Counted from the first letter of the stretch, positions 1-9,090 are shown. The stretch is 64,000 nucleotides of DNA from Anaerolineae bacterium (GCA_008933735.1 WBUL01000014.1:1-64000), one strand, 5' to 3'. The notes: generated by a model not told the origin, from the letters alone. Program-made: numbers and translations.

Positions 1-348
1 AAACAAGGCACGTTTGAGGAGCAGCCGCTGCTTTTCCCTGATTTTTTCAGGGGACTGTCTGGCTTCTCTGGTCAGCAGCGACACCCCGATCCCCGCCAGC
101 ATGACAAAAGTCGCGGCTGCCCGCCCCCAGAGCGGTGCCAGCAGCGATGCGGTAAATCCGTCCCCAACAGAATCTCGCGCCAGAGTAACCCAGAAATTGA
201 TGATCATCATGCCAAAAATGGCAGCAGCACGCGCCACATCGTAACCGACAATACGGCTTGACAGGCGTTCGGTCACTCGTGCCGCTGCTTTATCTGAGAG
301 GGTACTATGTTCGATGATTGCTAATTCTTCGTTTGCCAATTCATGCAC
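1..348 (-). CDS. DUF418-like membrane protein, N-terminal part (runs off window start)
   Basis: The reverse strand is open from a GTG at 348 to the window edge (116 codons). After a short hydrophilic start the protein reads RIVGYDVARAAAIFGMMIIN, the hallmark first membrane segment of DUF418/heparan-acetyltransferase-like membrane proteins. A second hydrophobic segment (GRAAATFVMLAGIGVSLLTR) follows. Function is unknown for the family; some members are thought to transfer acyl groups at the membrane. The start is ambiguous: AAGGAAGG overlaps the GTG, while a TTG at 339 sits 8 nt after it and may be the real start. It begins 5 nt after the rhodanese stop codon, so the two are probably cotranscribed. 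The ORF track misses it because the gene is partial and has no ATG. Confidence 0.7.
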   Translation of the reverse strand, partial: MHELANEELAIIEHSTLSDKAAARVTERLSSRIVGYDVARAAAIFGMMIINFWVTLARDSVGDGFTASLLAPLWGRAAATFVMLAGIGVSLLTREARQSPEKIREKQRLLLKRALF

Positions 349-353
349 CTTCC

Positions 354-830
354 TTACTGGGTCAATAATTCGCGTCCACTGGCTTGCCAGGCACTCATCC
401 CGCCGGGGACGTCCCACAGTTGTGTATAGCCTAGCTCAACAAGTTGGCGGCTGGCTTGTTCACTCATATTGCCGGAGCGGCAGTACAGGATAATAGAAGC
501 ATTTTTGTCTGGCAAAGCAGTCGTTAGCGCATCCAGGTCATTAAAGGGAATATGGGCATCCGTGCCCTGAACTTCTCCGTCATACGGAATATGAACGTTG
601 ATGATCGTGTATTGATCCGGCTGGGTATCCAAAATGCTGGCAAATTCCTCAATGGTAAGGGTCTGATAAACACCCTGCGTATTTAGCGACTCGGTGGTGT
701 GTACCATACCCGGCATATTCGTGTTATCCATGCGAGGGGTCTCGTCCGTCTCCGAGAAGGACAGACTGATAAGAATTACGCCAACCATAACAACCAAAAA
801 TAGCAGCAATCCGGCATAGCGTGCTTTCAT
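354..830 (-). CDS. Membrane-anchored or exported rhodanese-domain protein
   Basis: The protein has an N-terminal hydrophobic anchor (about residues 6-25 from the ATG at 830), then a linker, then one rhodanese domain. The active-site loop reads CRSGNMS, so the catalytic Cys is present, and a typical C-terminal VPGGMSAW motif follows. Single rhodanese domains of this kind carry sulfur on the active Cys or act as redox or thiol sensors outside the cytoplasmic face. The ORF-track start at 902 adds 24 residues that do not look like a signal sequence. The ATG at 830 places the anchor right at the N-terminus, with GGAGG about 14 nt upstream. It lies just downstream of ABC exporter debris and just upstream of the DUF418-like gene. 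Substrate unknown. Confidence 0.75.
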   Translation of the reverse strand: MKARYAGLLLFLVVMVGVILISLSFSETDETPRMDNTNMPGMVHTTESLNTQGVYQTLTIEEFASILDTQPDQYTIINVHIPYDGEVQGTDAHIPFNDLDALTTALPDKNASIILYCRSGNMSEQASRQLVELGYTQLWDVPGGMSAWQASGRELLTQ

Positions 831-941
831 GAGGGGGAATAATACCTCCGATAAAGTACCATGGGATTTTAACATCCTAACAGAAAATGATCGTCTTGCC
901 ATGCGCCAAAAAGCGCATTTGATCTTCCAGATTACACAGAA

Positions 942-1007
942 CTACTGCTGCTTCTGACCACCGGATAGATCGGCTGGTCGATGATGGGCCCGCTGTCTAA
1001 GTTCCAA
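942..1007 (-). pseudogene. Fossil of an ABC transporter ATPase (signature motif only)
   Basis: On the reverse strand a 21-codon stretch reads ...HHRPADLSGGQKQQ and then a TAG. LSGGQKQ preceded by a HRPA-type segment is the ABC signature motif of an ATPase. No Walker A, Walker B or H-loop is present around it. The frame overlaps the 3' end of the truncated permease at 997-1329 in another frame, as expected from a deletion that joined an internal permease site to the middle of a neighbouring ATPase gene. Non-functional. Confidence 0.6.
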
Positions 1008-1329
1008 CATATCCAATTGTATCGCCGATCTCGACATTGCCACCGCCATATAAAACACCTGTTGCTTCCCGGACACCCGGTATCTGACGAACTTTTTCAA
1101 GAGTGGTGTCTGGCACAATCGAAGAACTCATATGCAGATTTTCGACACCACCCTGCATAAGCCACAATGAAGCGGGTTGCTTGCGAATATACAACACTGC
1201 ATGTTCTTCCGATCCTGCGAAAATGCCACTGATAACCAGTATCAACAGTATCGCTAAAGCCACACCCCCCGCGCTGATCGTCAACCGGGTTTTGTCATAA
1301 GTCAAATTGCTCCACGCAAGTTTCAGCAT
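997..1329 (-). pseudogene. FtsX/DevC-type ABC permease, truncated after ~110 residues
   Basis: The N-terminus is a classical ABC exporter permease start: MLKLAWSNLTYDKTRLTIS, then a membrane helix and the first part of the extracytoplasmic domain. It stops at residue 110, where family members run to about 380 residues and end in three more helices. The reading frame ends at a TAG and the DNA continues as an ATPase fossil, so this is a deletion derivative. It starts 16 nt after the upstream permease, the usual arrangement of DevB/C/A-like exporter operons. Probably inactive. Confidence 0.65.
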
Positions 1330-1345
1330 TTCTTATGCCTTCTTA

Positions 1346-2457
1346 TCAGGAGGTGAAGACCTCGTTCGGGTCAAGTGCGATGATACGCCGGATGGGTAAT
1401 ACCGCCGCGATGAGTGCCATTATCAGGGCAGCCAGACCCGTCATTCCGATGATTTCGAGACGAAGGATAACGGTGAACTGTGGCATTAAGTCCATGATGA
1501 GCCTGCCTGCCAGGTATGCCAGCCCGACACCCAGCAGGAAACCTGACACAGTACGATACAGGGTTTCCAGCAGTGCCAGTTTTTGCAGCCAACTGCCGCT
1601 TGCTCCCACCGCCTTGAGCACGGCATATTCCCCTAGATGATCTGTCACCGCAATATACACGGTCAGTCCCATCACGGTTGTGCCAATAACAAAGCTAATG
1701 GCAATCACCCGTTTTAGCGGTGTGTCCAGCATCGCCGCGAGAACTTTACGATCTGCTTTCGCCATCTCCTCCGCGGTCAGGGCTTCTACTCCATCAATCT
1801 CGGCTTCGATGGTTTCTGCGATGCTGGTCATGTCTGCACCTTCGGGCAAACGCAGCAGATAAAAGCTGGCAATCCCCGGTAGTTGCAGGATGTCTTCGGC
1901 TGCTTTCTGAGAGACGAAAATATAGGGGCTCACCCAGGAAGAAGTCTCACGGGTTAAGCCCACCACGCGAAAATCGCGGTTGAGTATCCGGGTCGTGTCA
2001 CCCACGGTCAGGTTATTCCGGTGTGCCAGCCAGATGTCCAGCAAGATTTCATCATCACTTTCAACGCCGCGCCCCTCGGTGATATTCCAGGGACCGCCGA
2101 CACTTGTAACAGGGTCATAGCCTACCAGCAGCACAGGGGTCTTCATATCTGTATCCATGAAGATAATGCTGCTCACCAGAATGTGGGCTGTCTCGGCGGC
2201 ATTGGAAACGGCTGCAATCTCCCCATGTTCAGATGCTGGAATCGAAGAATTTGACGACAGCATACTCCGCACACCTGTCTGGACGAGGATCAGGTCAACA
2301 TCCATCCGCTGTACATAAGTGGTCAGGGTGGTATACATGCCTTCGCGCAAACCAAAAAGGAGCAGGATGAGCGCCAGAGTTGCGGCAATACCCAGTACAT
2401 TGAGAACGGTTTTGCTTGTCTCGTATAACAGGTTGCGTCTTGTCAGGGTACATTCAT
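1346..2457 (-). pseudogene. FtsX/DevC-type ABC permease with a frameshift at codon 4
   Basis: Most of the permease is intact: extracytoplasmic domain (about residues 45-215) and three C-terminal helices (AISFVIGTTVMGLTVYIAV, LLGVGLAYLAGRLIM, LAALIMALIAAVLPI) ending in DPNEVFTS. The ORF track begins at a TTG inside the protein (2350). The frame is open farther upstream and encodes TRRNLLYETSKTVLNVLGIA, the normal N-terminal cytoplasmic stretch and first helix. It has no ATG, GTG or TTG there. An ATG at 2457 gives MNVP in another frame and then hits TGA; one extra base would give MNVPLTRRNLLYETSK, an ideal permease start. I therefore read it as a single-base deletion, in line with decay of the next two genes. 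A CTG start at 2446 is the alternative. Confidence 0.6.
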
Positions 2458-2626
2458 CTCAAATACTTTTTCATCTATGCCGTTACTCATGAGGGTACAA
2501 CCTATTGGACAGCCAGACATGCGCTATTTTACGCGGTTTCAATACGCAAAAAATCGGTCAGGAAAGCCCTATCCTCCCAACCGATTGATTCTGCTTCATG
2601 CCGGATTTCAGATGCGGAGAGTTCCG

Positions 2627-2884
2627 TCAAACATCACTTTTCTGGGTTGCGCTTTTTAAATCCTGCACAATCTCGGTAAATTCCTCACGCGATATTTCCC
2701 CGCGTGCATAACGTTCGCTAGCAATATCCTGAGCGGAACGAGTTCCTGTCGGGTGTCCGGGACCGGCAGTGACAAACAATCCCCGCAGCACCCAGGTCGC
2801 CAGCAGTGCCAACCCACCCCAGAAGATGAACATCCACAGCAGCATCAGCCAGCCACCACTCCATACATCATGTCCATAGAACAT
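2627..2884 (-). CDS. Small SHOCT-domain membrane protein
   Basis: 85 residues: one hydrophobic segment (about 12-38, WLMLLWMFIFWGGLALLATW) and a C-terminal SHOCT motif (AQDIASERYARGEISREEFTEI), the short helical oligomerisation motif that typically ends small membrane proteins. GGGAGA lies 7 nt before the ATG. It is the first gene of the leftward stretch leading into the decayed ABC exporter, and follows the multicopper oxidase gene with a 158-bp gap. SHOCT proteins of this size are common in metal-stress clusters, but no molecular role is established. The 168 bp between this gene and the permease contains only short frames. Confidence 0.8.
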   Translation of the reverse strand: MFYGHDVWSGGWLMLLWMFIFWGGLALLATWVLRGLFVTAGPGHPTGTRSAQDIASERYARGEISREEFTEIVQDLKSATQKSDV

Positions 2885-3042
2885 CTTTATATCTCCCTGT
2901 GTCTACGATTATTCCTTATGATATAGAGAGTTATTGAAGCCTCTATATCGCTTCCATTAAGATTCGATGAAGTTCTCCGTATACAAGCCCAAAAAGATAA
3001 AGGGCTATACGCCTCTTATCTACTCGTGGAAGCTCAATCAGC

Positions 3043-5478
3043 TTATTCAGTGACATTCACAATCATCATCATGCCGCCGTCGCTGCCGTCAGCATTGGTG
3101 GTGTGGTGGGGTATATGACAGTGCAGCATCCACCTGCCGGGTTCAGTGGCGATGAACTCAATATCAAAGCGCTGTCCTGGTGCAACATTTATCGTATCCA
3201 TACTCAACTGCTGGTCTTCGGGAATGGGAAAGCCGTCAACTGCGACAACCTTGAAAGGAACTCCATGCAGATGGATTGGGTGGGTAAATTGTCCAATACC
3301 ATACAAGCGGATACGCACCCGTTCTCCCTGCTTGACTTCAAGTGTGTCGGTTGCCGGAAAAGCCTTACCGTTAAAGGTAAAAAAGTTGGGTTCCATACCC
3401 GCCATTGGCATCGCAGCGTAGGTCATGCCATTCTCTACCCGCCATTCCGAAAGCATAATGGATACATCGACATCAGGTTGTGTAGTGTTTTCGGCAGGAT
3501 CAATAATGAATGGGGCATAGAGGCCCAGTGCAATCTGAGTATCACTATTGAAGTGTGGGTGGTACATGAAAGTTCCGGCAGGTTTGGCAACGAATTCATA
3601 GACAAAAGTCTCCCCAGGCTGGATAGGATCTTGTGTTACACCCGGTACACCATCCATCGCGTTGGGAACCTGAATGCCATGCCAGTGGATTGTTGTCGGT
3701 TCGGGGAGCTCATTGTTGAGGATGATACAAACAGGATCACCTTCAGTTACCCGGATCATGGGACCTGGAACTGTGCCATTATATGTCCATGCCGTCACCT
3801 GTACATTATTGGTGAGATGCCAGATCACAGGCCGAGCTGTTAGTTCAAAGACCTTCACCCCATCTTCCTCATGGAATTCCAGTGGCTGCCCACCGCGAGT
3901 TTCCGTTGCCAATGGAACACCTTCGCTGCTGATAGGCTCCATGCCATGTCCGCCACTGCCCGTACCTTCCATCTGGTGTCCTTGATCGGCTGCCGCGCCT
4001 TCCATTTCGGACATCATCATAGACGTCATATCCTGCAAGTCTTCCATCATGGACATCATCTCACCGGACATCTCCATCTCCATTATCATATCCATCATGC
4101 TCATCATCGCTTGCATCATGTTCTGCTGATCTTCACCGGAGGTCATCATGTCCATCATGCCCTGCATCTGCTGCATCATAGACATCATTTCGTCGGACAT
4201 TTCCATGCCCATCATCATATCCATCATCCCCTGCATCTGGGTCATCATTTCGCCGTCCCCTGGCATGTGACCCATACTGCTATGACCGGATGGAGCAGGA
4301 GTAGCGGTGGTGTCCTCGGCGGCGGGATGATGGGCATCATGGTCATCCGAGGCGGTATCCGGGCTGCTGTCGGATGAAAGTGCTAAAGCGATTTCTGTTG
4401 AGGGTGGTGCAGCAGGCGCTAATGGCGAGAAACTGATGCCATTCGGAGCCTCACCTGTTGGCACGGTGGCAATGACCTCCTGTTCGGCAATATTTACCAC
4501 AGAGATGGTGTTTTCGTATAGATTAGTGACATAAGCAAATTGACCGGACGGATCGACGACAACGCCATGCGCCCCATTGCCAGTTTCTACCGTCCCAACG
4601 AGGGAAAAAGATGCCACATCGACGATGGAAAGGGTTGTACCTGGATTATCGGGCGTTCCCTGATTTGCTACCAGGACATAGCGGTTATCAGGGGTAACGT
4701 AGACCTGCACGGGCCCGATCCCAACCTCGACTTTGCTCACGAGCGTCTGAGAAATCGTATCGACTTTCCCGAGAGCATTTTCAGCATTCAAGGAAACATA
4801 GACGAACGCGCCATCCGGTGAAAAGCCCACCTGAATAGGCTTTTCACCAACAGCAATGTCGGTGATTTTGATGTTAGTAGCGGTGTCGATCACACTCAAA
4901 GTCCCATCATTCACATTTGCCACATAGACCCGCTGCCCATCCGGGCTGGAGCGCAAGCCATGTGGATAGGTTCCCACAGGGATAGTTGCTAGCACCTCCA
5001 ACGACCCGGCATCAATCACGGTTAAACTGTTGTCTTCGCTGTTGGTCACATAGACCGTCTGGCTGTCCGGGGTAAGAATGACATGTGCAGGGTGATTTCC
5101 TGTTGGGACGGTTCCCATCACGATAAATGTGAGGGCATCAATTTTCACGGCTAGCGAGTCATGTCCACTGACGGCCCAGACACTTTTGCCATCCGGGGCA
5201 ACCTGAATATTATGGGGACCTTCGATTCCCGTCAAAGTGGTGATAACGGTGTTAGTGCCCGCATCCATCACGCTAAGGCTGTTACCCGCTTCGTTAGCGA
5301 CCCAGACCATGCCTTGCAGCACCGCCGGGCCATGATGTGCCGCGTGATCTGGAGTTGGTGTTGGATCAGATTGGAAAGGCGGCTGCCCCCTGTAAAAGGG
5401 TTCCGCCACCACCTGTGTGACGCCGTAGGCGGCCAGTGTGATAAAAACAACTGTCAGGCAGAGCAGAACTTTTATCAT
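3043..5478 (-). CDS. Exported fusion: YVTN beta-propeller, Met-rich linker, multicopper oxidase
   Basis: The start is taken at the ATG at 5478, which has GGAG 6 nt upstream and opens a signal peptide (MIKVLLCLTVVFITLAAYGV), rather than the ATG at 5490. Domains in order: a YncE/YVTN-type beta-propeller (about residues 55-350, repeated PDG..VYV.N units), a low-complexity linker, a methionine-rich stretch (about 405-505, with MMDMM, MEMS and MQGMM repeats), then cupredoxin domains to the end. Copper-ligand motifs are visible: HWHG, MYHPH, HPIHLHG and HCHIPHH followed by GGMM. These fit a laccase or nitrite-reductase-like multicopper oxidase that oxidises Cu(I) or other reductants outside the cell. 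Met-rich segments in known Cu oxidases bind Cu(I). The three-part fusion is unusual. Neighbours (SHOCT protein, DUF1573 remnant, Met/His-rich exported protein) fit metal homeostasis. Confidence 0.85.
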   Translation of the reverse strand: MIKVLLCLTVVFITLAAYGVTQVVAEPFYRGQPPFQSDPTPTPDHAAHHGPAVLQGMVWVANEAGNSLSVMDAGTNTVITTLTGIEGPHNIQVAPDGKSVWAVSGHDSLAVKIDALTFIVMGTVPTGNHPAHVILTPDSQTVYVTNSEDNSLTVIDAGSLEVLATIPVGTYPHGLRSSPDGQRVYVANVNDGTLSVIDTATNIKITDIAVGEKPIQVGFSPDGAFVYVSLNAENALGKVDTISQTLVSKVEVGIGPVQVYVTPDNRYVLVANQGTPDNPGTTLSIVDVASFSLVGTVETGNGAHGVVVDPSGQFAYVTNLYENTISVVNIAEQEVIATVPTGEAPNGISFSPLAPAAPPSTEIALALSSDSSPDTASDDHDAHHPAAEDTTATPAPSGHSSMGHMPGDGEMMTQMQGMMDMMMGMEMSDEMMSMMQQMQGMMDMMTSGEDQQNMMQAMMSMMDMIMEMEMSGEMMSMMEDLQDMTSMMMSEMEGAAADQGHQMEGTGSGGHGMEPISSEGVPLATETRGGQPLEFHEEDGVKVFELTARPVIWHLTNNVQVTAWTYNGTVPGPMIRVTEGDPVCIILNNELPEPTTIHWHGIQVPNAMDGVPGVTQDPIQPGETFVYEFVAKPAGTFMYHPHFNSDTQIALGLYAPFIIDPAENTTQPDVDVSIMLSEWRVENGMTYAAMPMAGMEPNFFTFNGKAFPATDTLEVKQGERVRIRLYGIGQFTHPIHLHGVPFKVVAVDGFPIPEDQQLSMDTINVAPGQRFDIEFIATEPGRWMLHCHIPHHTTNADGSDGGMMMIVNVTE

Positions 5479-5683
5479 AGGTTTCTCCATCAGTATCGAT
5501 TACTCTGAAATTTATCTGAAAAATCGGCTCCTCCTCAATGCGCGATTCTGCGTATTCCCCAACAGCGATTTCACGCATAGGGACTGTTTTCTTGTCCGAT
5601 ACACTTGGAAGTAATGGTGGACAGGGGAGAAGACATGACGAAGTTCATCCGCCCTTTTACATCCTTCCAAAGGAGCATTCAAT

Positions 5684-6138
5684 ATGAACAGAAGACGCAA
5701 AGTGCGGCACGGAGTGAAATCTCGGCAGGTAAAATTAAACCATAAATATTTCTGGTTTGGCAGATTCGCTGCGGTCATTGTGGCTGCGCTGGGTATTGTT
5801 TTATTTACCCGCGACGATAGTACTCCCGACGACTTTGTGCCGCAGGTGATTGGTGCACCGCGCGTTGCAGTCGCGCAGGACACCTTTGATTACGGCGATA
5901 TAAGACTGGGCACAACGATTGAAACGGTATTCAAGGTGCAGAACGTTGGTGACAAAAGCCTGACAATTTTGGATGCCCCTCAGGTGGAAGTCTAGGAGGG
6001 GTGCTGACCGAAATCAAGCTGCTCTTCATGATGCATGAAGGGATGGATGGAAAGCATCGGTTTCGCATTCGGCTGCGGACAAATGATCCGATTGAGCCTG
6101 TCAAAGCGCTGACCAGTGTATCAAACCGGGTTCCATAA
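5684..6138 (+). pseudogene. DUF1573-family exported protein, broken by a stop codon and internal deletion
   Basis: The gene starts well (AAAGGAGC, 6 nt, ATG) with a basic N-terminus, one anchor helix (FGRFAAVIVAALGIVLFTR) and the DUF1573 beta-strand pattern FDYGDIRLGTTIETVFKVQN. Translation stops at 5995 after APQVEV. The expected continuation (VREGCCPP...) survives as a TAG, then EGC, then a second stop. The C-terminal part reappears in another frame as LLFMMHEGMDGKHRFRI ... NRVP and ends at 6138. About 20-30 codons, including the conserved Cys-Cys-Pro region, are missing. It diverges from the multicopper oxidase gene across a 205-bp gap. Confidence 0.7.
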
Positions 6139-6222
6139 CTGCGACGCGGCTAACAGATCGGCCTGCTGACGTTCCTGACCCTCTTGGGGGGCTTTTACTA
6201 ATCCAGCATCGAGGTGTGGTTA

Positions 6223-7878
6223 TCAGGGAATTGGGCAGCGGATAGTAACCTTTGTTCCCTTCCCCGGCGCTGACTGAACATGAAGGTGTGCGCCAACAAG
6301 TGAAGCTCGTTCATACATGCCCATAATGCCGAAATGCCTTTGCCCACCTTCGGTCAGCTCGATGGCATGGCGGGGCGCCACAAAACCTCGCCCGTTATCC
6401 CGCACCGATACCATAATTTGATGATCATCAAACTGAACCGTGAGCCATATTTGGGTCGCCTCACTATGTCGCCAGGCGTTGCTCAGGGCTTCCTGAGCGA
6501 TGCGATAGATTGCAATCTCGTTCTCCGGTGTCAGGCGCTGCGGGGACCCTGCTCTTTCAAACTCAACGCGCATCTGTTTGTCAGGGTCGAGATCGCGGGC
6601 CAGCATTTGCAGGGCCGGTGTTAATCCAAGCTCCTCAAGGTAGACCGGACGCAGGGCGCGTACCACACGGCGCAAATCATCGAGAGTCTGCGTAATCATA
6701 GAACGTGTTTCCGAAACAAGCTCGGCGGCTTCGGGCTGATCATTCAGGTAAGGAGCGATCATCTGCACCCGGTGATTGAGGGCAACCAGAGATTGCGATG
6801 TCTGATCATGGAGTTCGCGGGCGAGGCGGAGCCGTTCGTCTTCTTGAGCACTCGTGATGGCACTGATGTAGTTGTGCATCCCGGTCTGCGCTTTCTGCAT
6901 CCGCTGAACCATGTGTCTTAGGGTGGCTTGCAATCGCTGGATTTCCTCAATGCCTCCCACGGGTTGGTCAATGGCGGAGAAGTCGCCCCAGTCCAGGTTG
7001 GTTGCTTGATTTTCCAGCCGCTGCAATGGATAGACAATCCGCTGGATGCCAAACCACACGGCTATGAAAGCCAGCAGCAAACTCGGAACCAGCACCAGTG
7101 GAGCAGCTTGTGTGTAGCGCAGCAGCGGGCTGAATGTTTGCACCCATTGTTCTTCCTGCACCAGCGACCACTCGTTTATAGAAAGAGGAACGGTGGTTGC
7201 AATAACTTCCTCGCCCTTCTCGTTCCTGCGAAGCTCAAACGTGCCCCCGGTAGGCAGCGCTTCCCCACCCTGAAAATAAGAAACCACCTTGCCTACCTCC
7301 GAAGGGTCGCTGTGGTAGAGGATCCGCCCATCACCACCTATCAGATAGGTGGTATGTGCCGCTGAAGCGTGTAAGCTGGATAGAATATCGGGCACGCCAA
7401 GCGCCTGCAACGATACAATGCCCACGACCGTGATTTCATTTCCATCCGGGTCCGTAACCCAGATGGCTAGGCGAGTGTCATTTTGAAAGTTGGTTATCAA
7501 CGGGACAATGCCACTGTCTGCCTCATTCACCTTGAGGATTTGCCACAGGGCATTCCAATCTGTATCTTGTGAAGACGCATTCAACACATGACCCTCTTTT
7601 GTATAGCGAATTATACCGCCATCAAAGTAGGTATTAATCCAGTCAGGGATATTGCTGACAGACAATTCTCTGAGAGTCGACCAGCGCAAGTCAATTTGCT
7701 GATTAACGCTGGCTGCTGCTCCCCGAACAAGTTGTGTGTTATGGCTGGCGAGCATCTCGCGCATCGCAGATTGGTGAAGCGCCACACTGCCCAGCGCGAC
7801 GATCATTAGAAGTATGAGAAGCGGCAGCACAAGAAAGGCGACTAGCTGGAGAGGGAGGCTAGTTAGGTAAAGTTTCAT
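6223..7878 (-). CDS. Membrane sensor histidine kinase, HisKA_3 (NarL-partner) class
   Basis: Start chosen at the ATG at 7878 (MKLYLTSLPLQLVAFL), which puts the first membrane helix at the N-terminus; it overlaps the upstream regulator by 20 nt. Architecture: helix, a Cache-like extracytoplasmic domain (about 40-255) with TYLIGGDGRILYHSDPSEVG, second helix, HAMP-like linker, HisKA_3 dimerisation box with the phosphorylatable His in RLARELHDQTSQSL, then HATPase_c with N-box ALSNAWRHS and G-box VRDNGRGF. It partners the NarL-type regulator translated just before it. Cache domains usually bind small ligands directly; the ligand is unknown, but metal genes lie on both sides. Confidence 0.9.
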   Translation of the reverse strand: MKLYLTSLPLQLVAFLVLPLLILLMIVALGSVALHQSAMREMLASHNTQLVRGAAASVNQQIDLRWSTLRELSVSNIPDWINTYFDGGIIRYTKEGHVLNASSQDTDWNALWQILKVNEADSGIVPLITNFQNDTRLAIWVTDPDGNEITVVGIVSLQALGVPDILSSLHASAAHTTYLIGGDGRILYHSDPSEVGKVVSYFQGGEALPTGGTFELRRNEKGEEVIATTVPLSINEWSLVQEEQWVQTFSPLLRYTQAAPLVLVPSLLLAFIAVWFGIQRIVYPLQRLENQATNLDWGDFSAIDQPVGGIEEIQRLQATLRHMVQRMQKAQTGMHNYISAITSAQEDERLRLARELHDQTSQSLVALNHRVQMIAPYLNDQPEAAELVSETRSMITQTLDDLRRVVRALRPVYLEELGLTPALQMLARDLDPDKQMRVEFERAGSPQRLTPENEIAIYRIAQEALSNAWRHSEATQIWLTVQFDDHQIMVSVRDNGRGFVAPRHAIELTEGGQRHFGIMGMYERASLVGAHLHVQSAPGKGTKVTIRCPIP

Positions 7879-8530
7879 CGATGTCTGGTAATTGCACCAG
7901 GCCAAGTCGCGCCGCTTTCACGACAGCTTCGGTGCGACTGGCAACTGCCAGTTTTTCAAAAATATGGCGGAAGTGCCCCTGAACGGTGCGGTCGCTGATG
8001 TTCAAGAGAACACCGATGGCTTTGTTGGTCAACCCTCGTGCGGCTGCTCGCAAGACTTCCAGCTCCCGCTCACTAAGCGGTTCGTAGGGTAGCGGTGGTT
8101 TATGAGAGGCAACGACCGCCCGCATCAGTTTGGGGACGATCTCCGGATCCATTACCGATTTCCCCTCATGAACCGCCTGTACGGCATCAACGATTTCTTC
8201 CATATCGGCAGTTTTGAGGACAAAGCCATTTACGCCAGCTTCGAGTGCAGCCATGATGAAAGGGTCATCGTCGAAAGCCGTCAGGATCAGTAAGCCAATT
8301 GGCAACCCCTGCGCCCGCACCCGTCGAGCGACCTCAATCCCGCTAAAATCTGGCATCTGGATATCAAGTACAGCCACATCGGGACGATATTCCTTGATAA
8401 TATCTAGCGCTTGTTCGCCATTTTCCGCCTCAGCGATGACTTCAATTCCGGCCTTGACAAGGATCTGCTGGATGCCATGCCGAACAACCAAATGATCGTC
8501 GGCTAAAATCACACGAATGGGTCCATCCAT
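7859..8530 (-). CDS. NarL/FixJ-family response regulator
   Basis: Receiver domain (acidic pocket LADDH, phospho-acceptor Asp in VAVLDIQMPD, conserved Lys in FVLKTAD) followed by a LuxR-type helix-turn-helix (LSERELEVLRAAARGLTNKAIG ... DRTVQGHFRHIFEKL). The ATG at 8530 is preferred: GAGGAAG lies 6 nt upstream. The ORF-track start at 8545 is a TTG inside that ribosome-binding site. It is first in a two-gene leftward operon with the HisKA_3 kinase. Upstream (8546-8703) there is a short hairpin AGGCCG-N5-CGGCCT at 8612-8628 and no gene. Confidence 0.92.
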   Translation of the reverse strand: MDGPIRVILADDHLVVRHGIQQILVKAGIEVIAEAENGEQALDIIKEYRPDVAVLDIQMPDFSGIEVARRVRAQGLPIGLLILTAFDDDPFIMAALEAGVNGFVLKTADMEEIVDAVQAVHEGKSVMDPEIVPKLMRAVVASHKPPLPYEPLSERELEVLRAAARGLTNKAIGVLLNISDRTVQGHFRHIFEKLAVASRTEAVVKAARLGLVQLPDIDETLPN

Positions 8531-8703
8531 AAAAAGCTTCCTCAATAGGGTTCTATATTAGAATAGCACGTAATCGGTTTACCCGACTGCGCTATTTGGC
8601 GGGGTGTCCCCAGGCCGAATAGCGGCCTCAAGGTAGTCAAAACGCGCGACAACGGATGCGAAAAAATGCGGATTAAAATCACAAGGACTGCAAATTAAAC
8701 TGA

Positions 8704-9090
8704 ATGATAGGACAAGATGGAGAAACTGCTGTGGCGCATGAGATTGCATTATCACTCCCAAGTAACGAGGCTGCGAACCGGATGACGAAGCTCCTTCACA
8801 CTGCCGGATTCCGGGTCATCCAATCTTTTGATTTACGAGTTGCCCGGTCACTGCTCCATGACTGTGCCTGTCCGCATCACGGCACAACATCCTGCAACTG
8901 CGAGTATATCGTGCTGCTGGTATATCGTGGCAACAACCCACCGCTGACTCTGGTTATTCATGGATATGATGATTTCAGTTGGTGTCTGATTGCTGACAGT
9001 TCGAGTCAACCACTTGATCCACAATTTCCAGAGGTTGTCATCCAGATATTATCACCAGAGCGTCGTGTTCTGGCATTTGAGGCGAATTAA
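8704..9090 (+). CDS. Uncharacterised Cys/His-motif protein
   Basis: 128 residues, soluble, no signal peptide. A central motif CACPHHGTTSCNC followed by EYIVLLVYRG could bind a metal through its four Cys and two His. It is preceded by a helix resembling SNEAANRMTKLLHTAGFRV and followed by a C-terminal strand-rich region. I do not recognise a named family. A GTG at 8731 has GGAG 8 nt upstream and is a good alternative to the ATG at 8704, which lacks a clear ribosome-binding site. It lies between the kinase/regulator pair and the Met/His-rich exported protein, and a heavy-metal role is only a guess from context. Confidence 0.6.
   Translation: MIGQDGETAVAHEIALSLPSNEAANRMTKLLHTAGFRVIQSFDLRVARSLLHDCACPHHGTTSCNCEYIVLLVYRGNNPPLTLVIHGYDDFSWCLIADSSSQPLDPQFPEVVIQILSPERRVLAFEAN

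Noticed and set aside
3103-4377. Forward-strand ORFs of 91-246 residues opposite the multicopper oxidase gene, including a His-rich one (HHHRRHILQVFHHGHHL)
   Set aside because: Shadows of the reverse-strand gene; the His richness is the complement of the Met codons (CAT/ATG).
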